This document shows, one piece after another, positions 1 through 9,704 of a DNA stretch of 64,000 nt (positions within the stretch are counted from its first letter, which is position 1; each line of letters starts with the position of its first letter). Location: assembly GCF_900149685.1 (NCBI RefSeq), contig NZ_LT702999.1, forward strand, positions 2,542,001-2,606,000, in the 5' to 3' direction. The DNA is from Erythrobacter sp. Alg231-14. Lineage in GTDB: Bacteria; Pseudomonadota; Alphaproteobacteria; Sphingomonadales; Sphingomonadaceae. A model generated the notes under the pieces. The model made no database searches. It was not told where the DNA came from and worked only from the letters and a program-made list of their open reading frames with translations. The position numbers were made by a program, and so were the translations under genes.

Positions 1-21
1 TAACCAACCTCGATAATCGGC

Positions 22-2355
22 CTATTTTTTGCGCCGGCCTTGATGTCTAATATTTCCGGGACGTCCGCGTTTTCCGGCCGTGTATTTCCCCGCTTTCTTG
101 GGCGGACCACTGCGGCGGCCGCGATGATCGCCGCGCCTGTCGCCATCGCCTCTTTGTCCCCGTGTTTCGATCGCATTGCCATCCGCATCAACCGGCACAA
201 ATTTCAACGCCCCTGTTAGTGCGTTGGATTCGGCCAATTTCAATTTGAGGCGGTCACCGGCGGAATAAGTGGTGCCGCTATTTTCCCCGATCAGCGATTG
301 GGCGGCCTCATCATGGCGGAAATATTCATCGCCCAGCGTCGAAATGGGCACCAATCCATCACCGCCAAGCCCTTCGATCGTGGCGAAGAAGCCAAATCCT
401 TGGACGCCGGTGATCCGGGTGTCGAACACCTGACCTACACGACCAGAAAGCCACGCCGCCACATAGCGATCGATCGTATCGCGCTCCGCCTCCATCGCTC
501 GCCGTTCGGTTTGACTGATGGCGTCGCAGATTTCTTGAAGACTGCTGCGATCTTTGTCGGATAGCCCTGTTCTTTCCGGCAAATCGACGGTCGGTTTGGG
601 TTGTTCCAGTCCATATGCGTCAACCAAGGCACGATGGACCAACAAATCGGCATAGCGACGGATCGGCGAAGTGAAATGGGCGTACGATCCCAGTGCGAGC
701 CCAAAGTGTCCACCATTGGCGGGACCGTAAAACGCCTGCATCTGCGTGCGAAGGACGGCTTCCATAACCTGAGCTTTCTCAGATTCTTCGGTCACATCTT
801 TAAGCAATCGGTTGAACAGGCTTGGGGTGATAACCTGACCCATCGACAATTTCTTGCCCAGCGTGCCCATATATTCGCGAAGCGCGATCAATTTCTCCCG
901 GCTCGGCGTGTCATGCACCCGATAGACGACCGGGGAGGTTTTGGACTCCAACGCTTTGGCGGCGGCCACATTGGCGGCAATCATGAAATCTTCGACCACG
1001 CGATGCGCGTCCAACCGTTCGCGCACAGCGATTTCGGCGATCTGCCCCTCCTCGTTCAACATCACCCGCCGCTCTGGCAGGTCGAGGTTAAGCGGATCGC
1101 GCTTTGCCCGCGCATCCGCAAGCAACGCCCACGCGGCCCATAGGTTGGCCAAATAATCAGGAGGCGAACCGGTGTCGACCGCTGCCTGTGCATCCTCATA
1201 GGGGATGTTGTGATGGATGCGCACAATTGCGCGAGTGAAACGATGCTTGGTTATTTGACCATCGGCGTTGATATGAAGGTGACACGCCATAGCCGCGCGA
1301 TCTTCGTTCTCACGCAAGGAACATACATCCGCCGATAGAACCTCGGGCAGCATGGGAACGACGCGATCGGGGAAATAGACCGAATTGCCGCGTTTCCGGG
1401 CCTCTCGATCCAATGCCGAACCAGGGCGCACATAGAACGAGACATCGGCAATCGCGACCAAAGCCTTGAAACCGCCCTTGCCATCGGATTCGGCCCAAAT
1501 GGCATCGTCATGATCGCGCGCATCGGCGGGGTCGATCGCGACGATCGGTAGATCACGCAAATCTTCGCGCTTCTCCTCCGACAATGTCAGTGCGACCGCG
1601 TAGGTCGCCTCGGCATTCACCTCCTGTGGGAAGGTGTGCGGAATGCCGTGTTTGGCGATTGCGATCAGGCTAAAACTCTTTGGTGCCAGCGGGTCACCGA
1701 TTACGTCGATGACTTTGAGGCCGGACCGTTCGGATCGCCCCGTGCGCTCTGCAAAGACCAATTGGCCTTCTTCTGCTTCCCCGACATCGCTGATCGGTGA
1801 AGATCGACGGATGCGTTTGTCGACCGGGGCAAGCCACGCTTTGCCGCTGCCGTCGATTTCAACCACGCCCATCAAACCTTCTGTGCGAGCGGGCAGTTTC
1901 TTGATCGGATACGCGATCCAGCCGCTGTCCCGTTCTTCCGTGCGGGAAAGGACGCGATCGCCGCGTTTGAGAGCGGGGCCGCGTCGGGCGCCGTTTGATT
2001 TACCCTTTGCGCCCTTCATTTCCCGCACAATTAAGCGCGGTGGTTCGCCCTCCGCATCCGGTGCCCAGTTGTCGGGGATGGCGACGGGTTCCCCGTCTTC
2101 AATTTCGACAACGCGCAATACGGTGACTTTCGGCACCCCGCCCATCCGATGATAGGCCGTCTTCTTACCATCGATCAGTCCCTCTTCCGCCATGTCTTTG
2201 AGCAGGCGTTTAAGAGCGATTTTCTCCTGCCCCTTCAGGCCAAAAGCCTTGGCGATTTCACGTTTGCCTGCGGGGCCGTCGCTTTCTTGGATAAAACGGA
2301 GAACCTGTTTTGCCGAGGGCATACCTTGAGGGTATTTGGGGGAGTATTTGACCAT
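22..2355 (-). CDS. rnr: Ribonuclease R (3'-5' exoribonuclease, RNB family)
   Basis: Processive hydrolytic 3'-5' exoribonuclease that degrades structured RNA in the cytoplasm. The 777 residues carry an N-terminal winged-helix-like region (about 1-70), cold-shock-like RNA-binding segments, and an RNB catalytic domain. Its acidic metal-binding cluster is visible at about residues 275-284 (DPADARDHDD). An S1 domain follows near 640-715, and the last 40 or so residues form a very basic Arg/Gly/Lys-rich tail, as is usual for RNase R and not for RNase II. The length is typical of RNase R in alphaproteobacteria. The ATG at 2355 begins MVKYSPKYP. The M28 peptidase gene ends 39 bases upstream on the same strand, so co-transcription is possible. 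Confidence 0.95.
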   Translation of the reverse strand: MVKYSPKYPQGMPSAKQVLRFIQESDGPAGKREIAKAFGLKGQEKIALKRLLKDMAEEGLIDGKKTAYHRMGGVPKVTVLRVVEIEDGEPVAIPDNWAPDAEGEPPRLIVREMKGAKGKSNGARRGPALKRGDRVLSRTEERDSGWIAYPIKKLPARTEGLMGVVEIDGSGKAWLAPVDKRIRRSSPISDVGEAEEGQLVFAERTGRSERSGLKVIDVIGDPLAPKSFSLIAIAKHGIPHTFPQEVNAEATYAVALTLSEEKREDLRDLPIVAIDPADARDHDDAIWAESDGKGGFKALVAIADVSFYVRPGSALDREARKRGNSVYFPDRVVPMLPEVLSADVCSLRENEDRAAMACHLHINADGQITKHRFTRAIVRIHHNIPYEDAQAAVDTGSPPDYLANLWAAWALLADARAKRDPLNLDLPERRVMLNEEGQIAEIAVRERLDAHRVVEDFMIAANVAAAKALESKTSPVVYRVHDTPSREKLIALREYMGTLGKKLSMGQVITPSLFNRLLKDVTEESEKAQVMEAVLRTQMQAFYGPANGGHFGLALGSYAHFTSPIRRYADLLVHRALVDAYGLEQPKPTVDLPERTGLSDKDRSSLQEICDAISQTERRAMEAERDTIDRYVAAWLSGRVGQVFDTRITGVQGFGFFATIEGLGGDGLVPISTLGDEYFRHDEAAQSLIGENSGTTYSAGDRLKLKLAESNALTGALKFVPVDADGNAIETRGQRGDGDRRGDHRGRRSGPPKKAGKYTAGKRGRPGNIRHQGRRKK

Positions 2356-2394
2356 CTCCGCGCCCTACCCGTTCGCTCGGACAGTGGGAAGCGA

Positions 2395-3807
2395 TTACTC
2401 CGCAGCGGGCTCGGGCTGCTCAATGGGCTCAAACGCGCCGCCGGGGACTGCCGTTGAGACGGGTGAGCAATATTCCCCGTTGCAAGCCTCTACGCCAAAA
2501 ATCCAATCATCCGCGCGGCGGCGAATAGCGATGGTAACCGTGCCGCCTTCTTTTGCCGTGTCATCCAGGGGGGTCAGTTTTACGCCGCTGCGCCAATGAG
2601 CCTCATCCGTCCTGCGAACATAATAGCGGAAATGCGTAGCTCCCTTTGGATAGCTCCACTGTAGCTCTGTGTCGGTCCGAACAGCCCCATCGGCGGTCAC
2701 GCTCGGCGGCATGGGTGCCATTGCAAGATGGTTGAGTGCGCGCACATTCAGAACGCTCGACCGCGTCAAATACTCAAAATCCAGCTCATCCACCGTGTCG
2801 CCGTAAGTCACGCCGTCTTCAACGCGCAGGTCCTGATGCTGGTGATCGTAGTCCTCGACCGCCACGGTAACGCGAACAGCGGGGTATCCACGATCAAGGA
2901 AGGGGATTTGGTCCCCGCCTCTGCCCATGCGGTCGGTCCGCCAAATCTGGCGCACTTGCATGCCATCGGGATGCTCCGCTGCGAGATTGGCTAGCCAGCG
3001 AGAGAGGTTGCGCCCCGGAGAGTCGTTCTCTCCCCCAAAACGGCGTTGCAGAGCGCGCAAGCGGGGTGTGGAATCGGCGCGCAACCCTTCGGAAAAAACG
3101 CGAACAACATCCGGCTCGCAATATCCATCTGACCCGCATGAATTGCCGATCATATCGTTGTTGAGAACGGCCTTCACCGTCATCCCTTGTTCCCCTACCC
3201 AATCGGCAAGGATGCCTGCTCCATACAGGCCCTGTTCCTCACCCGTCAGCAGGGCGTAAATGATGGTTGATGGATATTCGCGCTGCGACAGAATTCGCGC
3301 AGCCTCCAACACCATGACGCTGCCCGAACCGTCATCATTTGCACCCGGCGCATCATCCGTCTCGTTCAATGGATCGGTGACGCGGCTGTCATAATGGGCC
3401 TGAACGATGATGACTTCATTGGGGCGTTCGGTTCCGCGTTGAATTGCCACAGCGTTGCGGACCAAAGTTGGTTCTGGGATGCGCCGGCCATCCGCTTCGA
3501 TAACCCGTCCCACCGGTTGCACGTCCAGGCATCCACCGCATTCCGCGCTCATCCGGCCAAATTCATCTAACGCCCAATCGACCGCCGCGCCGATCCCACG
3601 ATTGGGATCTGTCTGCGTCGAAAGCGTGTGCCGCGTGCCAAATCCCACGATTGTGTCCATATCGCCGCGCATTCGCGCTTCGGACACTTCCAAACCCGGA
3701 TCACCGGGATTCGCTTCGGATGAACGCGAATCCGCCAAGGCAGTGGGTGAAAACGGTGCCATGATTATCATGGCGGGGACGGCAAGTATGGAGGCGCTTT
3801 TTATCAT
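2395..3807 (-). CDS. Secreted M28-family zinc metallopeptidase with C-terminal beta domain
   Basis: Predicted exported aminopeptidase-like enzyme. A Sec signal peptide covers about residues 1-25 (hydrophobic core, then PTALA). The co-catalytic di-zinc M28 signature is present in order: AHYDS (His about 138), GANDDGSGS (Asp about 158), TGEEQGLYGA (Glu about 190), NNDMIG (Asp about 218), and a late His in the YDHQHQD segment. The last 100 residues (from about 355) look like a fibronectin-type beta domain, often seen behind secreted peptidases. Substrate cannot be told from sequence; peptide scavenging in the periplasm or outside is the family expectation. It lies between a DUF805 gene and rnr, all on one strand. 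Confidence 0.88.
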   Translation of the reverse strand: MIKSASILAVPAMIIMAPFSPTALADSRSSEANPGDPGLEVSEARMRGDMDTIVGFGTRHTLSTQTDPNRGIGAAVDWALDEFGRMSAECGGCLDVQPVGRVIEADGRRIPEPTLVRNAVAIQRGTERPNEVIIVQAHYDSRVTDPLNETDDAPGANDDGSGSVMVLEAARILSQREYPSTIIYALLTGEEQGLYGAGILADWVGEQGMTVKAVLNNDMIGNSCGSDGYCEPDVVRVFSEGLRADSTPRLRALQRRFGGENDSPGRNLSRWLANLAAEHPDGMQVRQIWRTDRMGRGGDQIPFLDRGYPAVRVTVAVEDYDHQHQDLRVEDGVTYGDTVDELDFEYLTRSSVLNVRALNHLAMAPMPPSVTADGAVRTDTELQWSYPKGATHFRYYVRRTDEAHWRSGVKLTPLDDTAKEGGTVTIAIRRRADDWIFGVEACNGEYCSPVSTAVPGGAFEPIEQPEPAAE

Positions 3808-3874
3808 GCGCGCATGACTGCCTTGCGTCTAAACCTTATGCAAGGGGTCTGATCACCGGACCCATCCGATGCGA

Positions 3875-4480
3875 TCAAAAGCGCGTGGGCGCGTCACCAT
3901 AGGCGTTGGGTCCGTCTTCTGTTTTGAGGATCCCGAACCCGATGATGATCAACAATCCGATCCATCCGACCAATCCCATGACTCCCATCTCCGCCTGGGC
4001 AGCAAAGGGGTCAAAATCGCCATTCTGTGCAGCGTTTTGTGTCGTCGCCATTGATTCGCGCATCACTTCTTCGATGCGGTCAAAGAACGTGTAGGTGTAA
4101 ACAAGGCTGAATATCTGTGTGCACACCGGCACAGCAGCGATCCATCCGCTAAACCCGCCATCGTGAAGCCGGCGCACAAACGAAGCGATCAACATCACCG
4201 TCATGATAACTCCCAAGACGGTCGAAATGATCATTTGCAATCGCATTTGCCCGATCATGTTGCTCATAAAAGCTTCCATCGCCTCAGCGCTTTCGGCCCC
4301 CGCGGATGCCGATTCCAAAGCTTGCGTGAAAACGGAGACATATAGGGGGATCGCGGCAACCATCCCGATGATGAATTGGGCGACAACCAAGAACAGGACG
4401 TAAAACCAGAATGTCTGTCGCGCATCGCGGCCCGAGACATCGAAGATGTGGGTCAAACCATGGCGGATCGATTGTATCAT
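3875..4480 (-). CDS. DUF805 family inner-membrane protein
   Basis: Integral membrane protein of 201 residues. The start (about 10-30) has the DUF805 pattern, with a short amphipathic lead followed by SGRDARQTFWFYVLF and the first membrane segment. Further hydrophobic segments lie near 28-50, 90-120, 122-145 and 170-190, with a soluble acidic stretch around 53-72. The family is widespread but has no established biochemical role. A purine-rich AGAGGGAC lies upstream of the ATG at 4480, which supports that start. It sits 67 bases upstream of the M28 peptidase and 36 bases downstream of proS on the same strand. Confidence 0.82.
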   Translation of the reverse strand: MIQSIRHGLTHIFDVSGRDARQTFWFYVLFLVVAQFIIGMVAAIPLYVSVFTQALESASAGAESAEAMEAFMSNMIGQMRLQMIISTVLGVIMTVMLIASFVRRLHDGGFSGWIAAVPVCTQIFSLVYTYTFFDRIEEVMRESMATTQNAAQNGDFDPFAAQAEMGVMGLVGWIGLLIIIGFGILKTEDGPNAYGDAPTRF

Positions 4481-4516
4481 CTTAATTGTCCCTCTCTGAT
4501 ATACACCGCGAGCGTT

Positions 4517-6073
4517 TTAATAGGCGCGCGCCACCAAAATTCGTTCAACCGCCGGATCGCCGGTGAAGATACATGTGCCATCACTTGCATCGGAACCCAA
4601 GGGTACATTGCGGATGGTCAGTTTCTCACCCTTCAATTTCTCGACGACTTTCTCCAACGCCGCACCGGTCGGTTTGGACCATTGTACTTCAACCCAGCCG
4701 GGATATTTTCCTTGGCTTGCGAAGAATTCGGTCACTTCGTCCCATTGCGTCACGCCGCGCGTGATGTTGGTATCGCGCCGATCCTGCGCTTCTTTGAAAA
4801 TGCGCGTTTGAATGTCTTCGAGCAGCGCCGAAAGACCGTCGGCAAATTCTTCGCGCTTGATGAATTGCATCGCGGGTTTTCCATTGTCCGCGTTCCACAG
4901 TTGATCGCGGCGCAACATGGCGACTTTGCCGTTTTCCATATCGCGTGGGCCGACCTCTACGATGATCGGAGCTCCTTTGCGCACCCAATCCCACCGTTTG
5001 GCGGTGGCTTTGCCAGGGCTTTTGTCGAGCAAAATGCGTACGCTTTCCCCGCAAGCGTTGGTGCCTCGGATCGATGCTTGCAATTCTTCGCAATAGGCAA
5101 GAACCGCCTCATCCTCGGGCTTGTCGCGCAGCATGGGAAGGATGATGATTTGATGCGGCGCGATCCGCGGTGGCACGCGCAATCCATCGTCATCGCCATG
5201 CGTCATCACCACGCCGCCGATCAACCGGGTCGACGTGCCCCAGCTGGTCGTGTGACAGTGTTGTTGGACGCCTTCGCGGTCTTGATATTGAATGCCCGCA
5301 GCGGTTGAGAAATTGGTGCCCAGATAATGCGACGTGCCTGCCTGCAAGGCTTTACCATCCTGCATCATGGCTTCGATAGACCATGTTTCATCGGCGCCGG
5401 GAAAACGCTCATTCTCAGGCTTCTCGCCTGCGATAACCGGCATGGCCAAATCTTCTTCGACACAGGCGCGGTACATTTCCAGGGCGCGATGCGTTTCTTC
5501 CAACGCTTCTTCCTTAGTTGCGTGCGCAGTGTGCCCTTCTTGCCAAAGGAACTCACTGGTGCGCAGGAACATCCGCGTGCGCATTTCCCAACGGACAACA
5601 TTGCTCCATTGGTTGATCTTTAACGGCAGGTTGCGCCACGATTGTATCCACCGCGCCATCGCATCACCAATGATCGTTTCGGACGTCGGGCGAACCACCA
5701 AGGGTTCTTCCAACTTCGCCTCGGGATCGGGGATCAAACCGCCATCTTTGCCCGCGATCAAACGGTGATGGGTGACGACCGCCATTTCTTTGGCGAAACC
5801 TTCGACATGTTCCGCCTCGCGTTCAAAATTGGCGAGCGGTATGAAGATGGGGAAATAGGTGTTTTGAACGCCGGCGGCTTTGATGCGGTCATCCATCAAT
5901 CGTTGAACGCGCTCCCAGATGCCGTAGCCCCATGGTTTGATCACCATGCAACCACGCACGCCGGATTCCTCTGCGAGGTCGGCCGCGCTGATCACTTCTT
6001 GATACCATTTGGCGAAATCGTCTTCGCGCTTCACATTGAGCGCGTGCCGAATGTTTGAGCCGGTATTTGCCAC
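4517..6073 (-). CDS. proS: Prolyl-tRNA synthetase, archaeal/eukaryotic type
   Basis: Class II aminoacyl-tRNA synthetase charging tRNA-Pro. The 518-residue length, the absence of the large editing insertion of the bacterial type, and the C-terminal ending in Ala-Tyr all fit the archaeal/eukaryotic-type ProRS. Visible motifs are the proline-pocket segment RPTSETIIGDAMARWI, motif 2 (RWEMRTRMFLRTSEFLWQEG), the proline/ATP loop ETWSIEAMMQDGKALQAGTSH, and motif 3 (GGVVMTHGDDDGLRVPP). An anticodon-binding domain follows from about residue 290. This type occurs in several bacterial groups, including sphingomonads. It starts MANTGSNIRHALNV at 6073, 61 bases downstream of phaR. Confidence 0.95.
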   Translation of the reverse strand: MANTGSNIRHALNVKREDDFAKWYQEVISAADLAEESGVRGCMVIKPWGYGIWERVQRLMDDRIKAAGVQNTYFPIFIPLANFEREAEHVEGFAKEMAVVTHHRLIAGKDGGLIPDPEAKLEEPLVVRPTSETIIGDAMARWIQSWRNLPLKINQWSNVVRWEMRTRMFLRTSEFLWQEGHTAHATKEEALEETHRALEMYRACVEEDLAMPVIAGEKPENERFPGADETWSIEAMMQDGKALQAGTSHYLGTNFSTAAGIQYQDREGVQQHCHTTSWGTSTRLIGGVVMTHGDDDGLRVPPRIAPHQIIILPMLRDKPEDEAVLAYCEELQASIRGTNACGESVRILLDKSPGKATAKRWDWVRKGAPIIVEVGPRDMENGKVAMLRRDQLWNADNGKPAMQFIKREEFADGLSALLEDIQTRIFKEAQDRRDTNITRGVTQWDEVTEFFASQGKYPGWVEVQWSKPTGAALEKVVEKLKGEKLTIRNVPLGSDASDGTCIFTGDPAVERILVARAY

Positions 6074-6134
6074 AAAAGTTCCTGTCTAATCCGGTGCCAA
6101 TATTGGCGGTTGTTCGTTGCCGGATCGCGTGGCT

Positions 6135-6749
6135 TTATTTGCCCAATTCGTCCAGCTTCTTTTGCATCGCGGCCATTTGATCGCGCATCGCGGCCAGTTC
6201 GTCCGAAGGGTCCGATTTTGCCGGAGTTTCCTGTTTGGCCGGTGCGGATCTGGTGGGCGCAGATTTGCCCCCGGTCAAATTGCTTGCGCCTGGAATAAAC
6301 GTTTCGGCGGCGGCGCGCATCATCGCCATGTTGGTTTCATGGATCGCCGCCAGCGGGTTGTTGCTCATGCCCTTTTCGAAGGCTTCGCGGATTTTGCCCT
6401 GATTCTGGCGAAAATTGGTCATGCTCGCTTCGAGGTATGACGGCATAAGCGTTTGCATGGAATTGCCGTACATGCCGATCAATTGGCGCAGGAAACTGAC
6501 GGGCAGCATTTGGCCGCCATTGCTTTCTTCGTCCATGATGATTTGCGTCAGGATCGAATGCGTGATGTCGTCACCCGATTTCGCATCGAAAACCACAAAG
6601 TCGACATTATCGCGCACCATCTTGGCCAAATCTTCGAGCGTAATGTAGCTGGACGAGGCCGTGTTGTAGAGCCGCCGATTGGCGTACTTTTTGATGATAG
6701 TCGTGTCTGCCGAAATGTCGGCGGAAGTGTCGTTCGACTTGCGTGCCAT
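6135..6749 (-). CDS. phaR: Polyhydroxyalkanoate synthesis repressor PhaR
   Basis: DNA- and PHA-granule-binding regulator that represses phasin genes and its own gene in related bacteria. The N-terminal half contains the PHB/PHA accumulation-regulator DNA-binding domain (IIKKYANRRLYNTASSSYI, about 20-40) and the following conserved block FVVFDAKSGDDITHSILTQI. A Pro/Ala-rich linker follows, then a short C-terminal coiled coil (DELAAMRDQMAAMQKKLDEL). The ATG at 6749 starts MARKSND. The frame stays open for 84 bases upstream, but that part has no similarity to the family, so the later start is preferred. A GCACA-A-TGTGC dyad lies 41-51 bases upstream of the start and may be an autoregulatory operator. 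Confidence 0.92.
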   Translation of the reverse strand: MARKSNDTSADISADTTIIKKYANRRLYNTASSSYITLEDLAKMVRDNVDFVVFDAKSGDDITHSILTQIIMDEESNGGQMLPVSFLRQLIGMYGNSMQTLMPSYLEASMTNFRQNQGKIREAFEKGMSNNPLAAIHETNMAMMRAAAETFIPGASNLTGGKSAPTRSAPAKQETPAKSDPSDELAAMRDQMAAMQKKLDELGK

Positions 6750-6789
6750 TATGGTGATCCCGATTGTATTTTTCTGTATCTTAGCATCT

Positions 6790-6800
6790 GCACAATGTGC
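6790..6800. promoter_or_regulatory. Candidate PhaR operator (perfect 11-base dyad)
   Basis: The sequence GCACAATGTGC is a perfect palindrome around a central A, in the leader of phaR. PhaR proteins studied in Paracoccus and Rhodobacter autoregulate through TGC-containing sites, and this dyad is flanked by further TGC/GCA triplets (CTGCAC, GGCGCA). That it is bound by PhaR is inference from position and motif. Confidence 0.35.
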
Positions 6801-6850
6801 GGCGCAACACAAACGCCAAAGACCTGTTCGCAAGTGCGATTAAAACTGCA

Positions 6851-7945
6851 TTAGCCGCGCAATCGCCGCCCGATCATCGTCAGCAATTCATATTGAGAAA
6901 CAGAGCTTTGCTGCGCAACATGGGGAAGATCGAATGGCACATTGACCCAATCCCCTTCACCCAGGTTTGGCGCGTTGGAAAGGTCCGCAACGACCATATC
7001 CATCGATACTTTGCCCAATAGCGGCAAGGTGACTCCATCGCGCATCACCACCCCGCCGGGGCCACGGCTTCTCAAAAATCCGTCCGCATAACCCAGTGAC
7101 ACGGTCCCAACGCGCATCGGTTTTTCCGCGACAAATTCGCCGTTATATCCGACCGCATCACCGGCGGATAACATACGCGTTTGGATGATGGCGGCATCGA
7201 TATGACCGACCTGTTGGAGGTGTGCCCCCATGTCATCGCGCGGAACCCCGCCATACAGCGCGATGCCGGGACGGGTTAGGTCCATCGCGTAATCGTGGCC
7301 CAACCCAATTCCCGCGCTGTTTGCCAAACTGGCTGTCACGTGCGGTACCATCGTTAGGCATTCCTTGAACGCCGCAAGCTGGCGCGCATTCATCGCGAAA
7401 TTCGTGCCCTTCTCGTCCTCATCCGCGCTCGCCAAATGGCTCAACAGGATGTTGACTGACAGGTCTGCAATGGTCGGATCGCCTAATTCTTGCGGTGACA
7501 CGCCCAATCGGTTGATGCCGGTGTCCACCATCAAATGGCATGCGCCCCCACCGGCCATTGTCCATCGGCGCGCCTGATCAAGGGAATTGATTACCGGCAC
7601 CACGCCTGTCGCCAACGCAAAGGCAACATCATCGTCACGAACCGGACCATGCAGAACAGCAATCTGATCTGCGGGCACATGCATCAACGCGCCGGAAACT
7701 TCGCTCCAATGGGCGACGAAGAACCGATCGGCACCCGCATCGCGCAGGACCGGCAAGCAGGCATCGACGCCCAATCCGTAACAATCCGCCTTGATCGCCG
7801 CGCCAGCCCTAGCCGGCCCAGACAATTCATCCAGAGCGCGCCAATTGGCGGCCAATGCGGATGTATCAACCCGCAACCTCAAGGTTGGCTCTGGCGATGT
7901 GTAGGCCGGCGTAGACGTCGGCTTAGACTGATCCGGATTAGGCAA
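6851..7945 (-). CDS. alr: Alanine racemase
   Basis: PLP-dependent racemase producing D-alanine for peptidoglycan. The PLP lysine is in GAAIKADCYGLG and the second catalytic base, tyrosine, in SLGYADGFLRSRG. The metal/ligand loop MVDTGINRLGV and LTRPGIALYGG are also present. The start is uncertain. The frame is open back to an ATG at 8008, which would overlap the preceding MFS gene by 71 bases and add a basic, non-conserved leader. A TTG at 7945 overlaps the MFS stop by only 8 bases and begins close to the conserved LRLRVDTSALAANW, so I used it; GTG and TTG codons in between are also possible. It appears to be translationally coupled to the transporter. Confidence 0.9.
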   Translation of the reverse strand: MPNPDQSKPTSTPAYTSPEPTLRLRVDTSALAANWRALDELSGPARAGAAIKADCYGLGVDACLPVLRDAGADRFFVAHWSEVSGALMHVPADQIAVLHGPVRDDDVAFALATGVVPVINSLDQARRWTMAGGGACHLMVDTGINRLGVSPQELGDPTIADLSVNILLSHLASADEDEKGTNFAMNARQLAAFKECLTMVPHVTASLANSAGIGLGHDYAMDLTRPGIALYGGVPRDDMGAHLQQVGHIDAAIIQTRMLSAGDAVGYNGEFVAEKPMRVGTVSLGYADGFLRSRGPGGVVMRDGVTLPLLGKVSMDMVVADLSNAPNLGEGDWVNVPFDLPHVAQQSSVSQYELLTMIGRRLRG

Positions 7946-9611
7946 CGTCGTCCTCAAAGTCCTTTGGCGGTCCACCCGAAAGGCCCCACCATGCGACGAC
8001 GACACCAAAGGCTACAACGCCCCAAGTGTACCATAGGCCAGAATAGACATTACCCGTGCTGGCGACGATAATTCCGGAAATCAACGGCAAGAAGCCGCCC
8101 AAGTACCCTGCCCCGATGTGATACGGGATCGACATCGATGAATACCTGATGCGCGCCGGAAACATCTCGGACAAGAGCGCCGCGACCGAACCGTAGGTCA
8201 ACGCCGACAGCACACCCAACATCAACAACGCCAGCACGATGCCAATGATGTTGATCATCGGGGGTACTTGGCGAGTGAAGTCGAAACCAGCCTCAGTCAA
8301 AGCGGCCTGAATGCCCAGTGTCCGGACGCTGTTGTCGGCCATCCAATCATCACCAATTGCCACGGTTTCACCGCCAACCGTTACGCCCAACGTATCCGCC
8401 GCTTCGACGGTATACGACACGCCGCTAGCGGTGAGCGAACCAAGGATTTTGCCGCAATCGGTCTGTTCACGATCGAACAGTTTGGCGAACGGATCGGTGA
8501 CGCATTGTTCGCCGGAAACAACTACGGGCGTGCGTTCCGCGGCTTCTGCGAGACCGGGATTGGCCAAGCTGCCCATGAACCAGAATATTGGGAACAAAAG
8601 GACCAATGAGGCCAAGGCACCAATGATAATCGGTTTCTTACGCCCAATACGGTCGGACCATTTGCCCACGATAATGTAGAAGCTGAGCGAAATCAGACCG
8701 GCCGCCAACAAGATCAATTCCACGGTTAATTCATCAAGCCGCATGTCCACTTTTAGGAAGGACAAGCTTGAGAAGAAGGCGGTGTACCAAATCGTGGTCA
8801 AAATCCCTGCCACACCGAACAAAGCGACAAAGATACGCTTAGGGTTGCCCGGATAGGTGAAGCTCTCGATGAACGGATTGCCGGCCGTTTCGCCTGCTTC
8901 TTTCATCGCCTTAAACACGGGGCTTTCCGACAATTTGACACGCATCCACAATGAGATGGCGAGCAACAAGATCGACAAGAGGAACGGCACACGCCAACCC
9001 CAATCGTTGAATTCTTCTTGTGGGATGATCCAGCGACACAGCAACACGACCACGATTGAAAGGACGAAACCGCCTGCGACACTGGCCTGAATAAAGCTGG
9101 TGTAGAAACCGCGTTGTTCCGGCGGGGCGTGTTCGGCGACGTAAATCGCGGCGCCGCCATATTCACCACCCAATGCGAGCCCTTGGAGAACGCGCAAAAA
9201 GATCACGATCATCGGAGCGATGAAGACATACTCTTCGCCGTAACTTGCCTTAAGTTGCTCCACCGTCGGGATCAGGCCGACGCCAGCGGTCGCAATACCC
9301 ATCAATGTCACCGTGACAATGAAGGTGTATTTGCGCCCCAGTTTGTCGCCTAGAAAACCGAACAAAACCGCTCCGATAGGACGGAATGCAAAGCCAACGG
9401 CAAAGGTCGACCAAACCAACAACAATCCAAGGGTTGGATCATCGACATCGTAAAAGGCGTTTTGCAAAACTAGCGCCAATGTTCCGTAGATGAAGAAATC
9501 GTACCATTCGAAAATGGTCCCCGCGCTGGACGCGCCCACCACAAGGCGAATTTCTTTCGCCGACGGCTCATGAGCGGCCAAAATTTCCGCTTCTGTCGTT
9601 GAACTTGTCAT
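7938..9611 (-). CDS. MFS transporter, metabolite:H+ symporter (MHS) type, with large periplasmic loop
   Basis: Inner-membrane secondary transporter. The N-terminal segment SAGTIFEWYDFFIYGTLA and the loop GDKLGRKYTF are typical of MHS-family proton symporters for organic acids, betaines or osmolytes. About 12 membrane segments are visible. At roughly 557 residues it is longer than the usual 430-450. The excess is a hydrophilic insert of about 90 residues between two C-terminal-half helices (from about 365 to 455). It contains two cysteines (QCVTD and TDCGK) that could form a disulfide in the periplasm. The ATG at 9611 is preceded by GGGGAC, favouring it over one 30 bases upstream. Substrate is unknown. 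The gene overlaps alr. Confidence 0.88.
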   Translation of the reverse strand: MTSSTTEAEILAAHEPSAKEIRLVVGASSAGTIFEWYDFFIYGTLALVLQNAFYDVDDPTLGLLLVWSTFAVGFAFRPIGAVLFGFLGDKLGRKYTFIVTVTLMGIATAGVGLIPTVEQLKASYGEEYVFIAPMIVIFLRVLQGLALGGEYGGAAIYVAEHAPPEQRGFYTSFIQASVAGGFVLSIVVVLLCRWIIPQEEFNDWGWRVPFLLSILLLAISLWMRVKLSESPVFKAMKEAGETAGNPFIESFTYPGNPKRIFVALFGVAGILTTIWYTAFFSSLSFLKVDMRLDELTVELILLAAGLISLSFYIIVGKWSDRIGRKKPIIIGALASLVLLFPIFWFMGSLANPGLAEAAERTPVVVSGEQCVTDPFAKLFDREQTDCGKILGSLTASGVSYTVEAADTLGVTVGGETVAIGDDWMADNSVRTLGIQAALTEAGFDFTRQVPPMINIIGIVLALLMLGVLSALTYGSVAALLSEMFPARIRYSSMSIPYHIGAGYLGGFLPLISGIIVASTGNVYSGLWYTWGVVAFGVVVAWWGLSGGPPKDFEDDVA

Positions 9612-9704
9612 GTGTCCCCGTTCATCATGCCCGCTTTCCAACCGTTAATCGGTCGGCTCTGCGGTCTTTCCTATCCTGAATTGCATGCCTTAGCGACAGG
9701 CTGC

